A stretch of 9,024 nt of DNA, from contig JAFGQA010000022.1 of the NCBI GenBank assembly GCA_016935885.1, forward strand, positions 1 to 9,024. The letters are read 5' to 3'. Made by a program: the position numbers and the translations under genes. The notes under the pieces were generated by a model that made no database searches, had not been told where the DNA came from, and saw only the letters and a list, made by a program, of their open reading frames with translations. This document shows positions 1 to 6,782 of this stretch, in pieces; position 1 is the stretch's first letter, and every line of letters begins with the position of its first letter. The DNA comes from Phycisphaerae bacterium (GTDB lineage Bacteria > Planctomycetota > Phycisphaerae > UBA1845 > UTPLA1).

Positions 1-99
1 GACATGACCGAGGTCACCCGACCCGTCGACGTCCCGGGCCTCAAGCACGACGGGGACGGCGCCTTCGATTGCGGGGCGCATGAGTACGAAGGCGACTGA
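1..99 (+). CDS. C-terminal end of a probable parallel beta-helix (choice-of-anchor Q-like) surface protein, partial
   Basis: Only the last 32 codons are present; frame 1 is open from the window edge to the TGA at 97-99. The visible residues end in DGAFDCGAHEYEGD. Secreted right-handed beta-helix proteins of the choice-of-anchor Q type, common in Planctomycetota and similar environmental bacteria, often end in a D-x-G-A-x-E-Y/F pattern just before the stop, and this tail fits it with Cys and His at the variable places. Such proteins are usually exported and surface-associated. The gene converges on the TPR gene that ends at 346, and a long hairpin begins nine bases after its stop. The family call rests on one short motif, so the rest of the protein would have to be seen to confirm it. 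Confidence 0.55.
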   Translation, partial: DMTEVTRPVDVPGLKHDGDGAFDCGAHEYEGD

Positions 100-170
100 A
101 AAAGCAAAGCCGGGCACCGCACGACTCGCGTCGAGACCATCGCGTCTCGCCCGAGCCGTGCGAGCCCGGC
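99..170 (-). terminator. Intrinsic terminator of the TPR gene, long hairpin plus T-tract
   Basis: On the minus strand a long imperfect hairpin spans 170 to 109. The outer stem is GCCGGGC/GCCCGGC (7 bp), the middle stem pairs GCACGGCTCG with CGAGTCGTGC (one G-U), and the inner stem is CGAGAC/GTCTCG (6 bp). It is followed at once by TTTGCTTTTT (108 to 99). It lies about 175 bases past the stop of the minus-strand TPR gene. On the plus strand the same hairpin starts just after the stop at 99 but has only a weak T-run, so it may also help stop the converging gene. Confidence 0.7.
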
Positions 171-182
171 CTTATCGATAAG
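171..182. repeat. 12-bp perfect palindrome CTTATCGATAAG
   Basis: The sequence equals its own reverse complement and directly abuts the terminator hairpin. It could be a protein-binding site or simply an extension of the terminator structure. No second copy was noticed in the window. Confidence 0.3.
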
Positions 183-230
183 AAGCGCAACCGGCCGTAA
201 GCGGCGCTGGTGTTGTCCCGGACGGCGACT

Positions 231-277
231 CGTTCCCGCATGAGGAACGCGGCGCCGGCTGCCACGGAGACCGGCGC
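231..277. other. Two adjacent small hairpins in the convergent intergenic region
   Basis: CGTTCC (231-236) pairs with GGAACG (244-249) across a 7-base loop, and GCGCCGG (252-258) pairs with CCGGCGC (271-277) across a 12-base loop. They lie between the TPR stop at 346 and the main terminator, so they would sit in the 3' untranslated part of the TPR transcript and could protect its end. Neither has a T-tract on the minus strand. In DNA this GC-rich, short stems also arise by chance. Confidence 0.3.
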
Positions 278-345
278 GCTGCGGTCGGGAACTTTTCTCC
301 TGCCCAACTCACGAGCTCGATCGCGACCGAGATCCTCCTGAAGGC

Positions 346-3300
346 TCAACCTCCTCGCGGCGATTCGGCCGAGCCCCGCCCAGCAAGTCCTTTGGGAAGT
401 GAATCCAGGAGCTTGGCGATCTCCTGCCGCTCCCGCGGCGTGAAGATGGGCCTGACCTGATCGATCCGCAACGCCTGTGTAAGATGGCGCTTGGCGACGG
501 CGAAGTCCTCGAGGCGAACGCATACGCCGCCGAGGCGGTACAACGCCTTGGCGCGGTTCGGCGTCTCCGGGCTGGTCAACTCGATGCACTTCTCGAAATC
601 AGCCCGGGCATCGGCCAGTCGTCCGGGCAGCTTTGAGAGAATCACGCCGCGCGTATCCCTCAGACTTCGATTCTCCGGGTCGATGCGAATCGCTCGATCG
701 GCCAGCTCCAGCGCGGTCTCGTGCTGGCCTCTGGCCTCCGCGAGAATCCACGCCAGGTCATTCAAGGCTTGGGGATGGCGCGGATCGGCCTTCAACACGG
801 TTCGACAGAGCTCTTCAGCGCGATCCGGGTTCCCGGTCTGATAGGCCATCGCGGCCAGGGCTAAATGGGCCTGGAAGAAACGGGGGTGCTTGGCGACGAC
901 CTCCTCGAACAGCTCCATGGCCTTGGCCGCGTGGCGTTCGTCGCGCGCCGTCGCCAGGACGAAACCGGCCGTAAAGAGCGTGTGGACATCGGCATGCCCC
1001 TTACCTCGGCGCTCGGACACCAGCTCCAGGATCTTGTCTAACTCCCGACGCTCGCCCATCCAGACGATGCGGGCTCTGGTGACGTCCGGTGTGTCGGGCG
1101 CCACGTCGGCGGCTCGCTCGACGCACTCGCCGCCGCGCAGGCCGTCGCCCTGAAGACGATAGAGCTCCGCCAGCATCAGCAGGGCCTTGGCGCTTCGCTT
1201 GCCGTCGTCGGTACCCGTGTACGTCTCGAGGTCGGCAATCGCCTCGCTCGTCTTTCCGAGGGCACTTTGAAGCTTGGCTCGGGCCACTCGAAGTCGTTCG
1301 TCTTGCGGGTTGATCCAAAGAGCGGCTCGGACATCAGCCAGTGCCGTCCGGCACGCCATCAGGTCGCGAGACGCAACGGCGACATGAGTGAGCACTTCGC
1401 ATGCCTCGACGTCGCTTGGCTCATGGGTGAGCGCGGCCCGAGCCAACTCCCTTGCGGTCGACAGATTGTTGAGCGCGACTTCCTCCCGGGCCCTGACGAC
1501 GTGAAGCCTGACGTTCGAGGGATTCGCTCCCAAGGCGCGAACGGCCACGTCCCTGGCGGCGGCGTGGTCGCCGCGGTCGGCGACCATTTCAATCAGCTTC
1601 AGGTGTGCGTTGACGGCCGTCGGTCGGAGCTTTACCACGCGCTCGAGCAGCACGCGGGCCTCGGCATTCGATTCCTCGGTTCCCTCGGACAACAGGAGGG
1701 CGGCACGCGTGTCCAGGAGGTCGGGGTCGTCCGGCAATGACTGCTCCAACTCGCCGAGCAGCCGGACGGCGAGTGCCCGATCCCCATCCCGGTCTCGACG
1801 AAAGAGCCTTGTCATCAGTCGGCGTTTCAGCGAGAGGTTTTCCGGGTGTGCCGAGAGGCCATTGCTCCACACCGTGATTGCCTCGTCCAGGCGTTCGGTA
1901 TTGGCGTAGAAACCGCCGAGGAGCTCCTCGCCCTGCCCATCCGGCATCAACTCGATCAGGCGGAGGTAATCCTTTTCCGCTAGATCCGGACGCCCTGTGC
2001 CGGCAAGAAACGTCGCCCTCAAGAGAATCGATTCCGGAGCATTGTCTCGCTCCACCCGTCGATCGAGCACGCGTTTGGCCTCCGGCAAACGGTCCTGCAT
2101 CTTCAAGATGCCCACTCGTGCCGCCGTGACGGCCATCGAATGTGGGGCAATTGCCTCGGCTTCGTCGAGATAGCTTAGCGCCGTGTCGGCGTCCTTGGTC
2201 TGCTCGTATACCAGGCGGGCCAGAGAGATTCGCCCACCCAGATCATTGGGATTCTCCCCCACTCGGCCCCTCAGTTCGTCAATGGCCTCGGACAGCCGAC
2301 CGGCCTGCAGCGCGGTACGAACGCGCCTCCGACCTTCGAGGGCCCAACTCACATCCACCTGCTCGATCAGATCCCTCGCTTCCGCAAGACGATTCTGGCC
2401 CTCGAGCATTGTCACGAGACGATCGGCGACGTCCGTCGCGTTCGGATTGATCGCCAGGCATCGTCGGTAGATCTGCTCCGCCTGGGCCGGATCTCCGCGA
2501 CGTTCGTACATTCCGCCCAACAAGAGAACCGGCGCGGACCAGCCTGGATCCGCATCGACACAGAAGCGAAGGTGCTCGGTCACCTCTCTGCTCCGTCCTC
2601 GCCACCGGCTTGTCGACAGATCAACCAGCGCCTGGTAGTAGCGCCAGTGGAGTCCTCGTTCGCCTTGAATCGTTCGGATTTCGTCGACGAGGCGCCGTGC
2701 CGCGGCGTGATCTCGTCTGACCTCCGGGAACTCCAGGAGCAGCGCGCGGACCTGGACATCCTGGCTGTCTTCCTCCGCGAGCCCGCGGAGCCGTGCCAAG
2801 CCTGATTGCCGATCGATGTGAAGCGCCTCGACCATCGCGGCCCGGAGGGCCAGCGATCGCTTGTCCGCGGTGCTCGCGACGCTCCGGGAGCCGGTCAGGA
2901 GCGTCGCCACCGCCTCGCGGTACCGACGCCGCGACCGCTGCAGTTCCGAGAAGGCGTGCCATGGCGCGGCGGTCTCCGGGAAGGCCCGGCAGGCTTGAAG
3001 CAGCAGCTCGGCTGCCTCCGCGGCACGATGGGTCCGCGCCAACAGGCGAGCGAGGCGCAGCCTGGCGGACCCCGAGGTGTCACACTCCTTGATCGCATCT
3101 CGGAGCGTTGCCTCCGCCACGTCATCTCGACCCCGCCGCGCGGCGATTAGGGCCTGCAGGATTCTGACATTCGCCTCCTCCGGACGGTGACGCTTCAGTC
3201 GGTCCAGTTGTCCCTCGATCTGATCGATGCGCCGCTTTCTCGCGTCGATTGGCTGATCGTCGAGGGCGGCCATCTCCGCCTCGGTCCGGAGCAACGTCGT

Positions 3301-4797
3301 GTCCAGATCCGTCGGGTTCAGCGACTCGGCGCGCACGGCCGCATCGAGTGCCTTGGTCCAGTCCCCCTGGGCAAGACAGGCGCGGGCGAGTTGCGCCGTC
3401 ATCGTCGGATCGTCCGGTCTCGACTGAAGATACAGCCGAATGGAGGCGATCACTTGTCGAAGCTGGCCGGTTTGTCCGTATGCCTCGGCCAGGAGGCGGC
3501 AACAGACGGGATCCTTGGCCGCAGGCGAGGGTCCCTCCAACAGGTGATCGATGACCTGGTACGGCTTGCCCTCGGCCCTTCTCACGATGGCCTTGAGGTA
3601 GGCCGGGTTCGCGGCTCCTCGAAGAGACGCGGCCTCCAAGGCGGTGACGTCAAGATACTCGGCGAGACACCGTTTGGCCCTGGCCGGCTCTCCGCCGGAG
3701 GCGTAGAGTTCGATGGCTGACGGCAAGACGCCCTTGCGCTGCTGGCGGTACTTCAGACGCTCCAACACGTCGTCGGCCATGCGGACGCCCTCAGGTCCGG
3801 CACCCTTCCGGAGGGCGAGTTGAGCTTCGACAAGGAACTTGGAAACCACCCAGTCGTCCGGATCGTCGAAATCCCTGGTCACCGACGCGGGATCGAGATT
3901 GTCGATGGAGCGGAGCTCGGCGCCGGCTCGATCGAGATCCCCATGCGCGATCCACTCTTGGGCCAAGAGAAGTCGTAGGCTCGCCCGCGTTGGTTGCATG
4001 GCACCGGCGGACTCGAGATCCTGTCGCGCCGTCGCAAGGGCCGCGAGGCGCTCGGCCTGTGAATCCGGTAGGTGCGTGCGAAGGAATTGGGCGCGGTTGA
4101 CGAGAGCCCTAGGCGAGTTCGGGTCGAACTCGATCGCCCGGTCGAGCCACGCCCGAGCGGTTCCCTCCGGATCTCCCGGGCTCCTCACGAGATCCAGATT
4201 GCTCATCAGCCGGCACGCTTCCACGTATTCCTGGCAACTGACCGATTCCGTTTCGAGGGTATCGATCATCCCCGCCAGGACGCCACGCTCTTCATCCAGC
4301 TTCTGCTGGGCCTCGTAGGCCTTTGCAAGCCAGAGCGAGGCCTTGGGATCGGAGGGAAGGTGTTTGAGTCGGTTGCCCGCAACGTAGATGACTTCGCTGT
4401 GGTTCTCGAGGGCGTCATAGAGGGCGGCAAGCCGTTCGAAGGCGACGTCGTCCCGAGGCGCGTCTCTGAGAACCTGGCGGTAGGCCCGGATCGCCGCGCC
4501 CACGTTCCCGAGCTCCAGGGGTCGGACGAGCAGTTGCGCTCGAGCGTACTCCTTGAGGACCGCCGTGTCGTTCGGATGTCGCGCCAAGTACCTTCCGAGC
4601 TGCTCGCAGGCCCGCGACCATTGCCCCTGGTCCAAGGCGAGCCTGCCTTGCACGAGTCCCCTGGCGGCAAGGACCCTCTTGCGAATCTGGATCGCGGTGC
4701 CCGCGGCAATGAACAGGACACCCGCGCCGACCGCCACCAAGAGAAGCACCCTCGATCTGACCTTTCCTCTTCTGCCTGTCTTTATCGGACGGGACAT
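346..4797 (-). CDS. Giant membrane-anchored tetratricopeptide-repeat protein, PEP-CTERM-system TPR-like
   Basis: A 1483-residue protein made almost wholly of helical TPR-type repeats, expected to act as a protein-interaction scaffold rather than an enzyme. Residues 1-16 are strongly basic and 17-37 form one hydrophobic segment with no clear cleavage site or lipobox, so it is probably a signal anchor with the repeats outside the cytoplasmic membrane. Clear TPRs occur around residues 46-80, 750-785 (YERRGDPAQAEQIYRRCLAI) and 1310-1450 (LNDLAWILAE, then ALELADRAIRIDPEN). The LNDLAW...DTRG stretch resembles the C-terminal repeats of PEP-CTERM-system TPR proteins (PrsT type), which are usually nearer 900 residues. 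The ATG at 4797 has GGAGGT (4815-4810) 12 bases upstream, slightly far but convincing. It is the last gene of the minus-strand set that begins with the exosortase. The TPR call is firm; the sorting or polysaccharide-export role is inferred from context. Confidence 0.85.
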   Translation of the reverse strand: MSRPIKTGRRGKVRSRVLLLVAVGAGVLFIAAGTAIQIRKRVLAARGLVQGRLALDQGQWSRACEQLGRYLARHPNDTAVLKEYARAQLLVRPLELGNVGAAIRAYRQVLRDAPRDDVAFERLAALYDALENHSEVIYVAGNRLKHLPSDPKASLWLAKAYEAQQKLDEERGVLAGMIDTLETESVSCQEYVEACRLMSNLDLVRSPGDPEGTARAWLDRAIEFDPNSPRALVNRAQFLRTHLPDSQAERLAALATARQDLESAGAMQPTRASLRLLLAQEWIAHGDLDRAGAELRSIDNLDPASVTRDFDDPDDWVVSKFLVEAQLALRKGAGPEGVRMADDVLERLKYRQQRKGVLPSAIELYASGGEPARAKRCLAEYLDVTALEAASLRGAANPAYLKAIVRRAEGKPYQVIDHLLEGPSPAAKDPVCCRLLAEAYGQTGQLRQVIASIRLYLQSRPDDPTMTAQLARACLAQGDWTKALDAAVRAESLNPTDLDTTLLRTEAEMAALDDQPIDARKRRIDQIEGQLDRLKRHRPEEANVRILQALIAARRGRDDVAEATLRDAIKECDTSGSARLRLARLLARTHRAAEAAELLLQACRAFPETAAPWHAFSELQRSRRRYREAVATLLTGSRSVASTADKRSLALRAAMVEALHIDRQSGLARLRGLAEEDSQDVQVRALLLEFPEVRRDHAAARRLVDEIRTIQGERGLHWRYYQALVDLSTSRWRGRSREVTEHLRFCVDADPGWSAPVLLLGGMYERRGDPAQAEQIYRRCLAINPNATDVADRLVTMLEGQNRLAEARDLIEQVDVSWALEGRRRVRTALQAGRLSEAIDELRGRVGENPNDLGGRISLARLVYEQTKDADTALSYLDEAEAIAPHSMAVTAARVGILKMQDRLPEAKRVLDRRVERDNAPESILLRATFLAGTGRPDLAEKDYLRLIELMPDGQGEELLGGFYANTERLDEAITVWSNGLSAHPENLSLKRRLMTRLFRRDRDGDRALAVRLLGELEQSLPDDPDLLDTRAALLLSEGTEESNAEARVLLERVVKLRPTAVNAHLKLIEMVADRGDHAAARDVAVRALGANPSNVRLHVVRAREEVALNNLSTARELARAALTHEPSDVEACEVLTHVAVASRDLMACRTALADVRAALWINPQDERLRVARAKLQSALGKTSEAIADLETYTGTDDGKRSAKALLMLAELYRLQGDGLRGGECVERAADVAPDTPDVTRARIVWMGERRELDKILELVSERRGKGHADVHTLFTAGFVLATARDERHAAKAMELFEEVVAKHPRFFQAHLALAAMAYQTGNPDRAEELCRTVLKADPRHPQALNDLAWILAEARGQHETALELADRAIRIDPENRSLRDTRGVILSKLPGRLADARADFEKCIELTSPETPNRAKALYRLGGVCVRLEDFAVAKRHLTQALRIDQVRPIFTPRERQEIAKLLDSLPKGLAGRGSAESPRGG

Positions 4798-5126
4798 GAT
4801 GACGCGGTGACCTCCATATAGGCGCGCCCCGCGGAGAGAGCGCGGGGAGCCGATGTCGACCCCGAAGCGGCGCTGGAAACGGTCAATGATTAGTACGAAA
4901 GGGAGGGCGTTGGACTTCGCCGAACACCCAACTCGGACAGCGTGGACTCAGCAGGGATAGAGACATAGGCAGCCTGCCATCCGCGTCGGCGAGGAACTCA
5001 GCGTCCCTCGCCACGTTCCACGCCGAATCGACAAAGGCATGGCCTCAGCGCCACTACGACGGCGCCCGCAGCGGCCGAAGCATCGTTTCGAGGCCCCTCG
5101 ACAGCGTCACGCCGACAGGAATCGCT
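4798..5126. other. Intergenic spacer between the 215-residue PEP-CTERM-like gene and the TPR gene
   Basis: I found no convincing gene in these 329 bases; the short open frames lack a ribosome-binding site and a recognisable product. Besides the hairpin at 4827-4847 it holds GGCGAGG/CCTCGCC (4988-4994 with 5006-5012, 11-base loop) and a short TCGAGG/CCTCGA inverted repeat (5088-5101) about 26 bases past the upstream gene's stop. Neither has a T-tract on the minus strand. I saw no good sigma70 -35/-10 pair for the TPR gene, so its promoter is undetermined. Confidence 0.5.
4827..4847 (-). promoter_or_regulatory. Hairpin just upstream of the TPR gene ribosome-binding site
   Basis: CCCCGCG (4827-4833) and CGCGGGG (4841-4847) form a perfect 7-bp all-GC stem with a 7-base loop, 11 bases upstream of the GGAGGT of the TPR gene. 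If transcribed it would lie in the 5' leader. There is no T-tract after it, so it is a weak terminator candidate and could instead affect translation or mRNA stability. Confidence 0.4.
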
Positions 5127-5774
5127 TCAGGGCCCCGCAACAGGGGATCGCGAGCGTCTCGGCACCCAGACGCGGACGGCCGTCGTCAGTATGCCCAATC
5201 CCAACACGGTCAAGACCACGGCCCCTGGAGAGGGAACCGCCGAGCCGAGACCCCTGACCGTCAGATCATCGATGAAGATCGCGTGTATCGTTCCGTCGGA
5301 GAACTCGAGCCTCCGCACTGGAGTCGCCGAGGGAAAGTCAATCCATCCGCTGGAGAAGATCTCGTCGTCCGGCGACCACACGTACACACCGACCAGTTGA
5401 TCCGCCTGGTCGTAGGCCCGAAGGTGGAAGTCGGCACCCCTCATCTCCCAGACCTTCCCCCGGAACTGGACTCCGGTGATGGGCTCCTCATCAAAGATGA
5501 TCTCGAGCGTGCCATCCCACCCAGGCCATCCCTCAGCCGAGCCGAAGGTGAGGACAAACCAGGGATCGGCGTTGCCGAAGACCGCGTCGATCGTCTCGAC
5601 GGAGCTGCCGTAGACACCCGACATGTACGCGCTGATTGGCACGTCGTGGTCGGCAAACGACAACCCCGTGAAGTCATAGGAAGCCAAGGCATCAAAGTCG
5701 AAGGTAATGTCCGCCCGCAAGCTGGAGACGGCCGGCAGACACAAGAACACAACCGGGATGAGCGCCTTTTTCAT
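5127..5774 (-). CDS. Secreted PEP-CTERM-like protein with VPSPGA sorting signal
   Basis: A 215-residue protein with a complete export-and-sorting layout. Residues 1-21 are a signal peptide (MKKALIPVVFLCLPAVSS, likely cleaved after LRA). Residues 22-175 look beta-rich, with alternating hydrophobic and polar strands, and end in FIDDLTV, a closing strand often seen in beta-sandwich PEP-CTERM proteins. Residues 180-208 form the tripartite sorting signal: VPSPGA, a hydrophobic helix (VVLTVLGLGILTTAV) and a basic cluster (RVWVPRRSR). Canonical motifs read V-P-E-P; Ser replaces Glu here, as in the variable P-x-P-G-A forms common in Planctomycetota. Proteins of this class are thought to be processed by an exosortase and delivered to the surface or extracellular matrix; the exosortase at 6783-7736 is the obvious partner. 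The start is fixed by GGGAGGAT (5788-5781) six bases upstream. The function of the mature domain is not recognised. Confidence 0.85.
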   Translation of the reverse strand: MKKALIPVVFLCLPAVSSLRADITFDFDALASYDFTGLSFADHDVPISAYMSGVYGSSVETIDAVFGNADPWFVLTFGSAEGWPGWDGTLEIIFDEEPITGVQFRGKVWEMRGADFHLRAYDQADQLVGVYVWSPDDEIFSSGWIDFPSATPVRRLEFSDGTIHAIFIDDLTVRGLGSAVPSPGAVVLTVLGLGILTTAVRVWVPRRSRSPVAGP

Positions 5775-5820
5775 CGGTTGATCCTCCCGGCTTCTTCCCT
5801 CGCATGCATCACGGACTGAC

Positions 5821-5847
5821 GGCCCGGCGCGAGATCAGCGCCGGGTC
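5821..5847 (-). terminator. Hairpin between the two candidate exosortase-substrate genes, weak terminator candidate
   Basis: GGCCCGGCGC (5821-5830) pairs with GCGCCGGGTC (5838-5847) as a 10-bp stem with one G-U pair and a 7-base loop. It lies 70 bases past the stop of the 201-residue gene and 47 bases before the start of the 215-residue gene. There is no T-tract on the minus strand, so it may weaken or process the transcript rather than end it. Confidence 0.4.
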
Positions 5848-5916
5848 CGGAATTCACTTTCGCGCCCTGCCCTCCGGCGGGTCGTCCATCCGGCAGGCAA
5901 AGGCAACGACAGGACC

Positions 5917-6522
5917 TCAGTCAACGAAACAGGTGGTGATCGGGGGACCCCGCGGGAATCGCAGTCGAGGGTCGTGCTGAGGCGTTCCTCGAGGGTGGCT
6001 GGCTTCTCGCAAAATGACAGACTGGCACGGACGACAGCCGCCGGGCCCCCCATCTAGACAACAGTACGACGAGGAGGCCGCAAGCTGGAAATCGGGGTCA
6101 ATGGCCACCGCGTGTGCGATCTGCGTTGGGCCGCCTCCATGCCACCATTCCGCGATTGGGCCGGACTGTCCAAGCCGCGCCGAACGGCCGACACCCAGAG
6201 CGCCAAGGGTGCCCAGTCCCAGCAAGATCAGCGATGCGCCGCTCGGGCCGCCGTCGCCCCACGCGGCCACCGGCTCGCTTGGCGAGTTCGACTCCAATGA
6301 TCCGCCGAAGATGGGTCCTTTCTCCGCAAATCGACCGTCGCCGTAGCCAAGGAGGGTGCCCCCGAAGGAATCATCAGATGACCCCGTCAGAACAACGGCA
6401 TCAGCAACGTCAGTCGGCGTGAGCAAAGAGGGATATGTGAAGGAAGTGGTCAACTCCCCGAAGGCGCAGGCATGCAGCAACCCCACGAGGAGCACGGTAA
6501 TCCATCGAGCGTGCAGGACCAT
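5917..6522 (-). CDS. Secreted 201-residue protein with sorting-like membrane segment and an extended Cys-containing tail
   Basis: Residues 1-22 are a signal peptide (hydrophobic ITVLLVGLLHACAF). Residues 23-90 are a short Ser/Thr/Gly-rich mature region. Residues 91-117 look like a PEP-CTERM-type sorting signal: GGPSGA, the hydrophobic run SLILLGLGTLGALGV, then GRSAR. Unlike normal substrates, which end within a few residues, the frame continues for 84 residues. This tail holds IAEWWHGGGPTQIAHAV (123-139) and CC-x7-C-x2-C (154-166). The start at 6522 is supported by AAGGCGGT six bases upstream and by a promoter at 6590-6618. The same frame stays open upstream to 7614, but there it is only the shadow of the exosortase gene. 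Its position just after the exosortase suggests a dedicated substrate or partner. The product family is not recognised and the tail is the least certain part. Confidence 0.65.
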   Translation of the reverse strand: MVLHARWITVLLVGLLHACAFGELTTSFTYPSLLTPTDVADAVVLTGSSDDSFGGTLLGYGDGRFAEKGPIFGGSLESNSPSEPVAAWGDGGPSGASLILLGLGTLGALGVGRSARLGQSGPIAEWWHGGGPTQIAHAVAIDPDFQLAASSSYCCLDGGPGGCRPCQSVILREASHPRGTPQHDPRLRFPRGPPITTCFVD

Positions 6523-6528
6523 CGCGGT

Positions 6529-6536
6529 ACCGCCTT
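6529..6536 (-). promoter_or_regulatory. Ribosome-binding site fixing the start of the 201-residue gene
   Basis: On the minus strand AAGGCGGT matches seven of eight bases of AAGGAGGT and lies six bases before the ATG at 6522. The in-frame ATG at 6585 and those further upstream have no such site, and only the 6522 start puts the signal peptide at the N-terminus. Confidence 0.6.
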
Positions 6537-6589
6537 GCTTCTTGACGGGCAGACCCCGCAAACCGCCGATATGGACCGCCACCATAGAC

Positions 6590-6618
6590 AGTCTACCGGG
6601 CGTATGCGATTCGGTCAA
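6590..6618 (-). promoter_or_regulatory. Sigma70-like promoter for the 201-residue gene
   Basis: Minus strand: -35 TTGACC (6618-6613, five of six consensus), 17-base spacer, -10 TAGACT (6595-6590, four of six). Transcription would start near 6583, giving a leader of about 60 bases before the ATG at 6522. This implies that the genes after the exosortase can be expressed independently of it. Confidence 0.5.
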
Positions 6619-6782
6619 ACACATATCGTCTTCTTTCACTGAGACCGTATTGGCAAGTGTCCATTGATATTCCGGCATATTCATCGATCCGGCACTTGGC
6701 GTCTCTGGCCGGAACCTCAACACCGCCAAGACGGAGGACCGTTCCGACACGCCTGCACGCTTTCGGGGTCTCCGCGACATGG

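Noticed and set aside
41..589. Minus-strand open frame of 182 codons at the left edge
   Set aside because: It overlaps the 3' end of the TPR gene in another frame, is Arg-rich in the way of GC-rich shadow frames, and runs through the terminator.
4072..4821. Plus-strand open frame of 249 codons antisense to the TPR gene start
   Set aside because: It lies opposite a clearly coding TPR region, has no recognisable domain or good ribosome-binding site, and is explained by high GC content.
5835..6053. Minus-strand 72-codon frame overlapping the end of the 201-residue gene
   Set aside because: No ribosome-binding site and Arg-rich composition; considered as a frameshifted continuation, but nothing in the sequence supports one.
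6688..6713. TCCGGC/GCCGGA inverted repeat after the exosortase stop
   Set aside because: Only a 6-bp stem with a 14-base loop and no T-tract on the minus strand; too weak to call a terminator.
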